From: an uncultured Clostridia bacterium
GTDB taxonomy: Bacteria > Bacillota > Clostridia > Oscillospirales > Acutalibacteraceae
Direction of reading: 5' to 3'
Length of the DNA: 43,258 nt
Assembly (NCBI GenBank): GCA_944384985.1
Contig: CALWVM010000020.1
Coordinates: 1 to 43,258, forward strand
A model generated the notes under the pieces. The model searched no databases. It was not told where the DNA came from and worked only from the letters and a program-made list of their open reading frames with translations. Every line of letters starts with the position of its first letter. Within the stretch, counting starts at the first letter, position 1. Shown here in pieces: positions 1 through 7,683 of the stretch. The position numbers were made by a program, and so were the translations under genes.

Positions 1-74
1 ACTCTACCTTAACACAGGTCCTTTCTATTCGCTATCTTTTTTCTTATTTGTCACACATCATTGTAACACCTACA
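1..74. repeat. Left copy of a 74-bp inverted terminal repeat
   Basis: Bases 1-74 are the exact reverse complement of 43182-43255. Identity stops abruptly at base 75 (G here, against C expected from 43181), so this is a sharp repeat boundary. The repeat continues out of the window on this side. It has no convincing reading frame. It is probably the outer end of a dispersed element such as an insertion sequence, whose terminus read outward begins TGTAGGTGTTACAATG. Confidence 0.9.
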
Positions 75-104
75 GGCTTGTGACGATGCGAGCGCTTGAA
101 ACAG

Positions 105-133
105 TTGACTTTTGGCGGGAATAGGATTAAAAT
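105..133 (+). promoter_or_regulatory. Probable sigma-A promoter of ilvB
   Basis: TTGACT at 105-110 and TAAAAT at 128-133 are separated by 17 bp. An AT-rich imperfect palindrome (AATATTACTTAATAGTATT, about 131-149) follows the -10 box and could be an operator. The TTGTNNNACAA motif found at ilvC and ilvD is absent here, so ilvB seems to be controlled differently. No T-box or leader peptide is evident in the short leader. Confidence 0.55.
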
Positions 134-172
134 ATTACTTAATAGTATTTTTTGAACTGAGTGGAGAGAAGT

Positions 173-1879
173 ATGAAGCTGAACGGTTCAGATATCATTG
201 CAGAAGTGCTGATTGAACAGGGCGTGGATACCATTTTCGGCTATCCCGGAGGCGCTGTTTTGAATATCTATGATGCACTTTATAAATACCGTGACAAAAT
301 CCGTCATATCCTCACCGCGCACGAGCAGGGCGCGGCACATGCGGCGGACGGCTACGCGCGCGCGACGGGCAAAACCGGCGTGGTGCTCGCCACAAGCGGC
401 CCCGGCGCCACGAACCTGGTCACGGGCATTGCCACGGCGTATATGGATTCCGTCCCGATGGTTGCCATCACCGGCAACGTCGGCACGTCGCTCATCGGGC
501 GCGACGCATTCCAGGAAGTGTATATCACCGGCATCACTATGCCGATCACCAAGCACAACTTTATGGTGCAGAACATATCAGAGCTCGCGCCGATTTTGCG
601 CGAAGCCTTCCGGATTGCCAATTCCGGCAGAAAAGGCCCGGTGCTCGTGGATATCCCGAAGGACATCACCGCCGCAGTAACGGACTTTGAACGTCAGCCT
701 CCGCTGCCGGTTGAAGATTCGACCGTCCTCGACGAGAAAAAGCTTCAAAAGGCGGCAGAACTGATTAACAGCGCTAAACGTCCCGTGATCGAGCTCGGCG
801 GCGGCGTAGCTTCCTCTGATGCCTCCGACATCGCACGTGCTTTGGTGGAAAAAACAGGAATCCCCACCTGCCACACCCTGATGGCGACCGGCGTGCTCGG
901 GTACGACGAGCCGCTCAACTACGGGCTTGTGGGCATGCACGGCAATTATGTAACGAACAAAGCCATCGACGACGCAGATCTGCTGCTTGCCATCGGCACG
1001 CGCTTTTCCGACCGCGTGGCGCTGGATCCGGAGCGGTTTGCGCCGAAAGCCAAAGTTATCCAGATTGATATCGACAACAGCGAGATCAACAAGAATGTTC
1101 AGGTGGACGAATACTTAACGGGCGACGTGAAAACGATCTTGACCGCGCTTTTGCCGCTGCTCGAAGAAAAGACGCATACGGACTGGCTGGAGGTGCTGGC
1201 GGAATATAAAAAGCACGACTATGTTCCGAAAGACAGCGATACCTGCATCACGCCTCACCAGCTTGTGCATGCGATCTGCGAGGGAACGGATAAAGAGACG
1301 ATCTATGTTACCGATGTCGGCCAGCATCAGATGTGGGCGGCGCAGTATCTGGCGCATACCAATTCCCGCAACTTCTTAACGAGCGGTGGGCTCGGAACGA
1401 TGGGCTATGGCTACGGTGCAGCCATCGGCGCGCAGATCGCGTTTCCCGAAAAGCGCGTCGTGCACATTACGGGCGACGGCTCCTTCCATATGAACCTCAA
1501 CGAAGCGTGTACAGCGGTCAGCTACCATCTGCCGATTATCACCGTGATCTTTGATAACCGCGTGCTCGGCATGGTGCGCCAGTGGCAGACCTGTTTCTAT
1601 GGCAAGCGGTATTCGCAGACCGACCCCGAACGCCAAACGGATTTTAAAAAGGTGATCGAAGGCTTCGGCGGCAAAGGGTACCATGTGCATACGCTTGCAG
1701 AATTCAAAGCTGCCTACAAAGAAGCGCAGCAATACGACGGCCCTGTGTGGATTGACTGTGACATCCCGAAAGATGCGCGCGTTGTGCCGATGATCCCGGC
1801 AGGTGCCACCGTGCATGATATCCTGCTTGCGGATTCCTGCGAGACTTGCGAAAAGCAGTGCTACAAAAAGGACAACTGA
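173..1879 (+). CDS. ilvB: Acetolactate synthase, large catalytic subunit
   Basis: Thiamine-diphosphate enzyme that condenses two pyruvates to 2-acetolactate, or pyruvate and 2-oxobutyrate to acetohydroxybutyrate, the first common step of valine, leucine and isoleucine synthesis. The start is taken at ATG 173 because GGAGAG lies just before it; a GTG at 161 overlaps that ribosome site. The product is 568 aa, usual for the family. Visible features are the GYPGGAVL and AHEQGAAHAADGYARATG segments with the catalytic Glu at about residue 51, the central FAD/nucleotide-fold domain, and the TPP/Mg motif starting GDGSF at about 433 and ending in DN near 461. The C-terminal tail is cysteine-rich (CETCEKQC), which is not typical. 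No small regulatory subunit (ilvN/ilvH) is adjacent. The gene is monocistronic and convergent with ilvC. Confidence 0.97.
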   Translation: MKLNGSDIIAEVLIEQGVDTIFGYPGGAVLNIYDALYKYRDKIRHILTAHEQGAAHAADGYARATGKTGVVLATSGPGATNLVTGIATAYMDSVPMVAITGNVGTSLIGRDAFQEVYITGITMPITKHNFMVQNISELAPILREAFRIANSGRKGPVLVDIPKDITAAVTDFERQPPLPVEDSTVLDEKKLQKAAELINSAKRPVIELGGGVASSDASDIARALVEKTGIPTCHTLMATGVLGYDEPLNYGLVGMHGNYVTNKAIDDADLLLAIGTRFSDRVALDPERFAPKAKVIQIDIDNSEINKNVQVDEYLTGDVKTILTALLPLLEEKTHTDWLEVLAEYKKHDYVPKDSDTCITPHQLVHAICEGTDKETIYVTDVGQHQMWAAQYLAHTNSRNFLTSGGLGTMGYGYGAAIGAQIAFPEKRVVHITGDGSFHMNLNEACTAVSYHLPIITVIFDNRVLGMVRQWQTCFYGKRYSQTDPERQTDFKKVIEGFGGKGYHVHTLAEFKAAYKEAQQYDGPVWIDCDIPKDARVVPMIPAGATVHDILLADSCETCEKQCYKKDN

Positions 1880-1895
1880 GAACCGAAACCAAAAG

Positions 1896-1932
1896 GCAAC
1901 CCCGGCAGCTTACAGGCAGCCGGGGCTTTTTC
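1896..1932 (+). terminator. Intrinsic terminator of ilvB
   Basis: CCCCGGC (1900-1906) pairs with GCCGGGG (1919-1925) and is followed by CTTTTT. It lies 20 bp past the ilvB stop. Confidence 0.85.
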
Positions 1933-1944
1933 CTGCACATAGGA

Positions 1945-1988
1945 AATAAAAAGGACGCCCGAACCTTTCGTTCGGACGTCCCGTTTTT
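1945..1988 (-). terminator. Terminator of ilvC, probably bidirectional
   Basis: GGACGCCCGAAC (1953-1964) pairs with GTTCGGACGTCC (1970-1981), with one mismatch and a CTTTC loop. A-rich DNA on the left gives a T-run for leftward transcripts, and CGTTTTTCG on the right gives one for rightward transcripts. Confidence 0.85.
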
Positions 1989-2011
1989 CGTTTGCCTTGG
2001 AAAAGAGGCGC

Positions 2012-3049
<1,038 letters not shown>

Positions 3050-3063
3050 TTAAATATGTATGT

Positions 3064-3126
3064 GTTGTATGACAATCAACACAAGTTGTCATACAACTAT
3101 TATAGCCGCTAATCTGTTTGTGTCAA
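3064..3126 (-). promoter_or_regulatory. ilvC promoter with paired FadR-type operators
   Basis: Read leftward: TTGACA (3121-3126), a 16-bp spacer, TATAAT (3099-3104), two bases, then TTGTATGACAA (3086-3096), a 10-bp gap, and TTGTCATACAA (3065-3075). Both 11-mers fit TNGTNNNACNA, the known recognition pattern of FadR-subfamily GntR regulators. The two sites form one perfect 12-bp inverted repeat with a 10-bp spacer (3064-3075 / 3086-3097). They sit over the expected transcription start, which implies repression by the adjacent GntR protein. Confidence 0.82.
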
Positions 3127-3134
3127 TACTTTTT

Positions 3135-3836
3135 TTAAGATTCTTCCAAAGAAATTTGTTCGTGCAGCACGGCATGGTGCAGATGGATGGTTACGGCGCT
3201 TTTGATTGCCTGCCCGTCGCGCTTTTTGAGAAAGTCCATAATCAGGATATGGTCTTTGTATGCGTCTTGGGCGATGACGTCCAGATTGTAATTGAGGGCG
3301 AAAGTCTGTTCGATCGTCCTTGTGAGGGTAGGCATGAACTGGCTTAAAAAGTCGTTGTGCGCCGCTTTGATGATCGCACCGTGAAAAGCGCTTTCCGAGG
3401 CAATGCGGTTTTTGCCCTGCGGGTCCAGCTGTACTTGCCGCTGGCATTCTTCCCCCAGTTTCAGGATCTCGGCGATCTCTTCATCGGTCGCGCGCTTGCA
3501 GGCGAGCGCCGCTGCCTCCGGTTCAAAAATCATGCGCGCTTCATATAAGTCGCGCAGCGTGACCTTCATTTTAATAAGTTCTTGCATGTTGACGCTTCCC
3601 GCCGCCAAACGGTCCAGTTCCCCGGCCACAAATGTGCCGCGCCCGCGCCGGACTTCCAAAATGCCTTCGGATGTGAGGATGCGGATGGCTTCTCGCAGCG
3701 TGGTGCGGCTGATGCCGAGCGAAAGGGATAGCTCGTTTTCGTTCGGGAGTTTTTCGCCGAACCCGTATTTTTTTTCTTCTAAAATTTGCGTTTTCAGCGT
3801 ATCTGCCGTGCGCTGGGACAGGTTTTCTTTTTGCAT
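3135..3836 (-). CDS. GntR-family regulator, FadR/FCD subfamily
   Basis: Transcription factor of 233 aa. Residues about 8-70 are the GntR winged helix-turn-helix, with LPNENELSLSLGISRTTLRE followed by the wing EVRRGRGTFVA. Residues about 85-230 form an all-helical FCD ligand domain with the expected histidines (AFHGAIIKAAH, YKDHILIMDF, IHLHHAVLHEQ) that bind metal or a carboxylate ligand in this family. It lies between ilvC and ilvD, and both have paired TTGTNNNACAA operators, so it very likely controls them; the inducer may be a branched-chain intermediate, which is inference. GAGG lies before the ATG. No good copy of the operator is seen before its own start, so autoregulation is not evident. 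Confidence 0.92.
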   Translation of the reverse strand: MQKENLSQRTADTLKTQILEEKKYGFGEKLPNENELSLSLGISRTTLREAIRILTSEGILEVRRGRGTFVAGELDRLAAGSVNMQELIKMKVTLRDLYEARMIFEPEAAALACKRATDEEIAEILKLGEECQRQVQLDPQGKNRIASESAFHGAIIKAAHNDFLSQFMPTLTRTIEQTFALNYNLDVIAQDAYKDHILIMDFLKKRDGQAIKSAVTIHLHHAVLHEQISLEES

Positions 3837-3950
3837 GGTGCGCCTCGATTCTGCATACTTGCTTTCCTACTATACAATATCTTTTTGCAAAAAGCAAACC
3901 CAAAGCGGCAAAATTTCGTGCCCACGACTTGCCAGACAGTGAAAAGGGTA

Positions 3951-4013
3951 TTGACACGGGCAGTATTCCGGTTATAATAGTTGTATGACAACTATTCTGA
4001 TACATCATACAAC
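3951..4013 (+). promoter_or_regulatory. ilvD promoter with paired FadR-type operators
   Basis: TTGACA (3951-3956), 16-bp spacer, TATAAT (3973-3978), two bases (AG), TTGTATGACAA (3981-3991), 10-bp gap, then a weaker second site ACATCATACAA (4002-4012). Box lengths, spacer, 2-bp offset and 10-bp gap are the same as at ilvC, and the stretch from TATAAT through TTGTATGACAAC is identical. The match points to co-regulation by the GntR protein encoded in between. Confidence 0.82.
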
Positions 4014-4044
4014 TAAACCGTAGATGTCGGACAGGAGGTTCTTT

Positions 4045-5712
4045 ATGAATTTGCGCAGCAAAAGTGTTTTGGACGGCGTGGAACGCGCGCCGAACCGCAG
4101 CCTGTTTTATGCAATGGGCTATACGAAAGAAGAACTGGAGCGTCCGCTGATTGGCGTGATTTCCGCCCACAGCGAGATTGTTCCCGGTCATATCCACCTG
4201 GATAAGATCGCCGAAGCGGTCAAAGCGGGCGTCCGTATGGCGGGCGGCACGCCGATCGAGGTCCCGTCCATCGGCGTGTGCGACGGCATCGCCATGGGGC
4301 ACATCGGCATGAAATATTCTCTGCCTTCGCGCGAGCTGATCGCGGACAGCGTGGAGACAATGGCGATGGCGCACGGCTTTGACGGGCTGGTGCTTGTTCC
4401 AAACTGCGACAAGATCGTGCCCGGCATGCTGCTCGGCGCGCTTCGCATCAATATCCCCACGGTCGTCTGCTCCGGCGGGCCGATGATGTCCGGGCTTGTA
4501 GACGGCGTGGAAACTTCGCTTTCCAAAATGTTTGAAGCCGTCGGCGCACGCAAGGCGAACCTGATCGACGACGCCAAGCTGTGTGAATTTGAAAACAACA
4601 CCTGCCCGGGCTGCGGCTCGTGCTCCGGGATGTATACTGCCAACAGCATGAATTGCCTGTGCGAATCCTTAGGTATCGCGCTGCCGGGCAACGGTACGAT
4701 CCCCGCCGTGCATGCAGGCCGCGTTCAGCTCGCGAAGCATGCCGGCATGGCGATCATGCACCTGGTCGAAAACGACATTAAAGCACGCGACATCATCAAC
4801 GAAAAATCCCTGCGTAACGCGCTGGCGTGTGACATGGCGCTCGGGTGCTCGTCCAACTCCGTCCTGCACCTGCTCGCGATCGCCAAAGAGGCGGGCTGCC
4901 CGATGGATTTGAATACCTTCAACGAAATGAGCGCCAAGGTACCGAACCTCTGCCACCTTGCGCCCGCAGGCCCCACGCATATGCACGATCTAAACAACGC
5001 GGGCGGCGTGCCTGCCGTGCAGGCAGAGCTTGCGAAAAAAGGATTGATCGACCTTTCCCTGCTCACCGTTACGGGCAAGACCGTCGGCGAGAACATTGAG
5101 GGCGCATATATCAAAGATGAAAACGCCATCCGGCCCATCACGAACCCGTACAGCGAGACGGGCGGTATCGCGATTTTGTGGGGCAACATCGCCAAAGACG
5201 GCTGTGTTGTGAAACGCAGCGCCGTCGCGCCCGAAATGCTTGTGCATGAAGGGCCGGCGCGTGTGTTTGACAGCGAAGATGAAGCAATCGCTTCCATCTA
5301 TGGCGGCAAGATCCAAGACGGCGACGTCGTGGTCATTCGCTATGAAGGCCCGGTCGGCGGGCCCGGGATGCGCGAAATGCTCAACCCGACCTCGGCGCTT
5401 GCAGGCATGCAGCTTGACAAGACCGTGGCGCTCATCACGGATGGCCGCTTCTCCGGCGCATCGCGCGGCGCTTCGATTGGGCATGTCTGCCCGGAAGCTG
5501 CCTGCGGCGGTGAGATCGGCCTCATCGAAGAGGGCGACATCATCGAGATCGACATTCCCAATGCCAAGGTCAACGTCCGCGTTTCGGACGAGGAACTCGA
5601 AAAGCGCCGCAAAGCGTATGTGCCGCATCCGCCGCGCATCACCAGCGGCTGGCTTGCGCGCTATGCGCAGATGGTCTCCTCCGCCAAAGACGGCGCTGTG
5701 ATGAAGATCTGA
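4045..5712 (+). CDS. ilvD: Dihydroxy-acid dehydratase
   Basis: Iron-sulfur dehydratase that converts 2,3-dihydroxy-isovalerate and -methylvalerate to the 2-keto acids of valine and isoleucine. ATG 4045 is chosen because AGGAGGT ends six bases before it; an in-frame ATG at 4024 lies upstream of that site. The product is 555 aa. Cluster and Mg residues are visible: [13 protein letters not shown] near residues 36-48, NCDKIVPGM with Cys about 121, and [19 protein letters not shown] from about 187. VPGH stands where [2Fe-2S] enzymes have a Cys (TPCN), as in the oxygen-sensitive [4Fe-4S] E. coli enzyme, so this copy is probably the oxygen-labile type. [24 protein letters not shown] marks the C-terminal domain. 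The gene is followed by a strong terminator. Confidence 0.97.
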   Translation: MNLRSKSVLDGVERAPNRSLFYAMGYTKEELERPLIGVISAHSEIVPGHIHLDKIAEAVKAGVRMAGGTPIEVPSIGVCDGIAMGHIGMKYSLPSRELIADSVETMAMAHGFDGLVLVPNCDKIVPGMLLGALRINIPTVVCSGGPMMSGLVDGVETSLSKMFEAVGARKANLIDDAKLCEFENNTCPGCGSCSGMYTANSMNCLCESLGIALPGNGTIPAVHAGRVQLAKHAGMAIMHLVENDIKARDIINEKSLRNALACDMALGCSSNSVLHLLAIAKEAGCPMDLNTFNEMSAKVPNLCHLAPAGPTHMHDLNNAGGVPAVQAELAKKGLIDLSLLTVTGKTVGENIEGAYIKDENAIRPITNPYSETGGIAILWGNIAKDGCVVKRSAVAPEMLVHEGPARVFDSEDEAIASIYGGKIQDGDVVVIRYEGPVGGPGMREMLNPTSALAGMQLDKTVALITDGRFSGASRGASIGHVCPEAACGGEIGLIEEGDIIEIDIPNAKVNVRVSDEELEKRRKAYVPHPPRITSGWLARYAQMVSSAKDGAVMKI

Positions 5713-5743
5713 CGCAGGACTTCGGGATATCTGTTAAAATGCA

Positions 5744-5785
5744 TCCCCGTTCCGCAAGTGTTTTGCTTGTGGAACGGGGATTTTT
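5744..5785 (+). terminator. Terminator of ilvD
   Basis: CCCCGTTCCGCAAG pairs with CTTGTGGAACGGGG (one bulge, TGTTTTG loop) and is followed by ATTTTT. It starts about 30 bp after the ilvD stop. Confidence 0.92.
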
Positions 5786-5796
5786 ATGCAAAAACC

Positions 5797-5824
5797 TTGA
5801 CAAGTTAAGCAGATATGTTACAAT
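5797..5824 (+). promoter_or_regulatory. Promoter of the broken phospholipase gene
   Basis: TTGACA (5797-5802), 16-bp spacer, TACAAT (5819-5824). A leader of about 100 bases follows, with an AATACT/AGTATT hairpin and then AAGGAGG before the ATG at 5928. The expression signals look intact although the gene is broken. Confidence 0.55.
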
Positions 5825-5927
5825 ATAATAAAAAAATAGAATATTTAGAAAGGATTTTGGTGATTTTTATGGTTCTGTAATACTTCGTAGTATTGATTAA
5901 CGGTTGCTGTTGATTAAGGAGGAAAAA

Positions 5928-6880
5928 ATGAAAAGATTTACAGTTATAACACTATCCTGAATTCTTTTGATTCATGCATTTGTACTTCCGTCTTACGCGA
6001 TTGACACACAAGACTTTCACATTGAAGAATATACTATTTCGGATTTGTATACACTAACTTTGGAAGAAAAAAGAGAGTGTTGAGAAAATATAAAGAAGTT
6101 TATAATCCCTTTGGAACATATGAGAATCCCAACACAAGTACGGTTCAACCCTTATGGACCTCCGGAGATAACAAGGGCATCGCTGAAATGGAAACACATG
6201 AGTTAGTAACACTTGAAGCTTTGTTAGAGGTGTTGCAATATTTGGATACATACGACAATAAAGCTGTAGATAACTTTGGTGACGCAACGCAAATGTTGTA
6301 CTTTTGCTTAAACTTAGCTGCGGCTTCTGCTTTACCGGATCGTTATTTAGGAGAAGGTACTCTGTACCTTGGTCATTTCTACAATCCTGAAACAGGGAAA
6401 AACTATCTGGGTTTAACCTCTCCAACGGCAAAAACAAACGCAGTGCAGCATTATAATAATGCATGTGAAAACCTTTCTAACGCCCAGTTGATTACGCATG
6501 ATAGCAATTCAACCGGTGTCGAAGAATTAGGCAGAATGTTACATTTTATTCAAGACGCTTGTGAACCTTACCACAGTAGCAATGTAACCGCGCTCAATCC
6601 GTCACATGGAGAATTTGAGGAACACGTGAACACTAATTTAGAGGATTATATTGCGTGCGCAAATGACCATACCCCTGCTGTCATGAATGCTTTCAGTACA
6701 ATGTCCGTTGAAGAGATTGTAGATTTGTGCGCTACCTCTTCGCACCAGTTTATTGATCGTGTCAACTCGGTCAACGATCGCACACGATGGGATTTTGTTG
6801 CGGAAGAATGTATTGACCTTTCCACAAGTATGTCTGCGATTGTCATTTATAAAGTGCTGGTAGAAGAAGCCTTTATCTGA
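5928..6880 (+). pseudogene. Broken zinc-dependent phospholipase C-like gene
   Basis: A good ribosome site (AAGGAGGAAAAA) precedes ATG 5928, which opens a signal peptide MKRFTVITLS, but an in-frame TGA follows at 5958. Reading past it gives ILLIHAFVLPSYA, a normal signal-peptide core and cleavage site, then a mature start up to LTLEEKRE. A frameshift near 6078 moves the frame, and the rest is open from 6077 to 6880. That part has the fold of clostridial zinc phospholipase C: ETHELVTLEALLEVL, LGHFYNPETGKNYLG, LGRMLHFIQDACEPYHSSN and HGEFEEHVN, giving the His/Asp/Glu zinc ligands. A secreted hydrolase was the ancestral role. The catalytic part could still be translated from GTG 6077 without export, but no ribosome site supports this. 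Base composition is AT-richer than the neighbours. Confidence 0.82.
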
Positions 6881-6893
6881 GGGGGTAATTGCT

Positions 6894-7370
6894 TTGACAG
6901 TTGTTGCGTTTCTGTTATGTGTGTTCGGGTTCCTATTGACGGTCATCGTATATTATGGTATAGACATTTCTGCATTATGGAATTGGGGTTGGGAGCTTTT
7001 CCCGGATTGGCTGGAGTGGTTAGAGTCCCGGCTGAACGATTTCTTTGATGAAACCAATGTATGGGGTCCTATCGCGTTCTTGTTAATCTTGTTTGCGGTC
7101 GCGGGTCTTACGGTCGCAAACCTGTGGAACAAAAGCGTGCCGGTTTGGCTTCGTATCGCGGTTTTGGGCGTGTTCGTTCTATATTTGATTATTATGTACG
7201 GGAGTGAAGCAATTTTGGACAGCGTCCCCGTTCAAACTGCTGCCGATGTCCTAACGGCAGAGATACGGCGGGATAACATTTATACGGGCTGCGGCCTTGC
7301 CGCCATAGGCGTCAACATGGTCACGCTTCTTGTAAACGCGATATGCACGTTTAAACGAAGTTTAACCTGA
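6894..7370 (+). CDS. Small membrane protein of unknown function
   Basis: 158 aa, not recognised. TTG start at 6894 preceded by GAGGGGG at a suitable distance. It begins 13 bases after the phospholipase remnant and may share its transcript. Hydrophobic segments lie near residues 2-24, 59-80, 89-104 and 135-155. Between the first two is a Trp- and acid-rich stretch (WNWGWELFPDWLEWLESRLNDFF) that looks amphipathic. No catalytic motif is seen. Position suggests a partner of the former phospholipase, but that is only inference. Confidence 0.6.
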   Translation: MTVVAFLLCVFGFLLTVIVYYGIDISALWNWGWELFPDWLEWLESRLNDFFDETNVWGPIAFLLILFAVAGLTVANLWNKSVPVWLRIAVLGVFVLYLIIMYGSEAILDSVPVQTAADVLTAEIRRDNIYTGCGLAAIGVNMVTLLVNAICTFKRSLT

Positions 7371-7515
7371 GGCTATAAAAATCGCGCGTTTAAGAAAAAA
7401 GACACGGCCCATTTAAGCTGCCTAAAGCAGTGACGACCTCACTTGTCGGCATAACAGTTTTGGTCCGAATTGCAATCCAAGAAGGAACATTACTCTGATT
7501 ATAACTTGCTTTTTG

Positions 7516-7549
7516 CAAACCCTCCGGCATGGCGACGTCGGAGGGTTTG
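7516..7549 (+). terminator. Hairpin, probable terminator
   Basis: CAAACCCTCCG (7516-7526) and CGGAGGGTTTG (7539-7549) are perfect 11-bp arms around a 12-base loop. The downstream side is only moderately T-rich, with a run of nine T's 16 bases later. It is well placed to end transcripts of the 6894-7370 gene or of a small RNA. Confidence 0.6.
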
Positions 7550-7588
7550 TTCACATAATATTTACTTTTTTTTTCGAGCCTTTTCACT

Positions 7589-7630
7589 TTGCGCGGCACA
7601 AAAAATATGGTAAACTATATATGTACCATA
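7589..7630 (+). promoter_or_regulatory. Promoter and possible operator of the DUF1538/PII-like unit
   Basis: TTGCGC (7589-7594), 16-bp spacer, TAAACT (7611-7616). TATGGTA (7606-7612) and TACCATA (7624-7630) form 7-bp inverted arms over the -10 box and start site, a plausible operator. The coding start is about 55 bp downstream. Confidence 0.45.
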
Positions 7631-7683
7631 CATAGGCTGCGGCTGTACGAAAACGCCGCAAAGTTTGAAAGGCAGGTCGATGC

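Larger units (their letters stand above)
7371..7683 (+). other. Intergenic stretch of 313 bp without a convincing gene
   Basis: Holds a perfect hairpin at 7516-7549 and a promoter at 7589-7616. A 69-codon frame on the minus strand (7390-7599) has no ribosome site and overlaps the hairpin, so it was not accepted. The part at 7390-7510 has no recognised content and could be decayed coding DNA or a small RNA. Confidence 0.5.

Noticed and set aside
3400-3420. Second copy of TTGTNNNACAA operators at ilvB or at the regulator's own promoter
   Set aside because: No acceptable match was found by eye in either region.
5958-5960. Recoding of the in-frame TGA (as selenocysteine or tryptophan) in the phospholipase signal peptide
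   Set aside because: Other genes here end in TGA, no selenocysteine hairpin is seen, and a second lesion (frameshift) exists, so decay is simpler.
7390-7599. 69-codon minus-strand frame in the gap before the DUF1538 gene
   Set aside because: Runs through the hairpin and the promoter; no ribosome site and no recognisable protein features.
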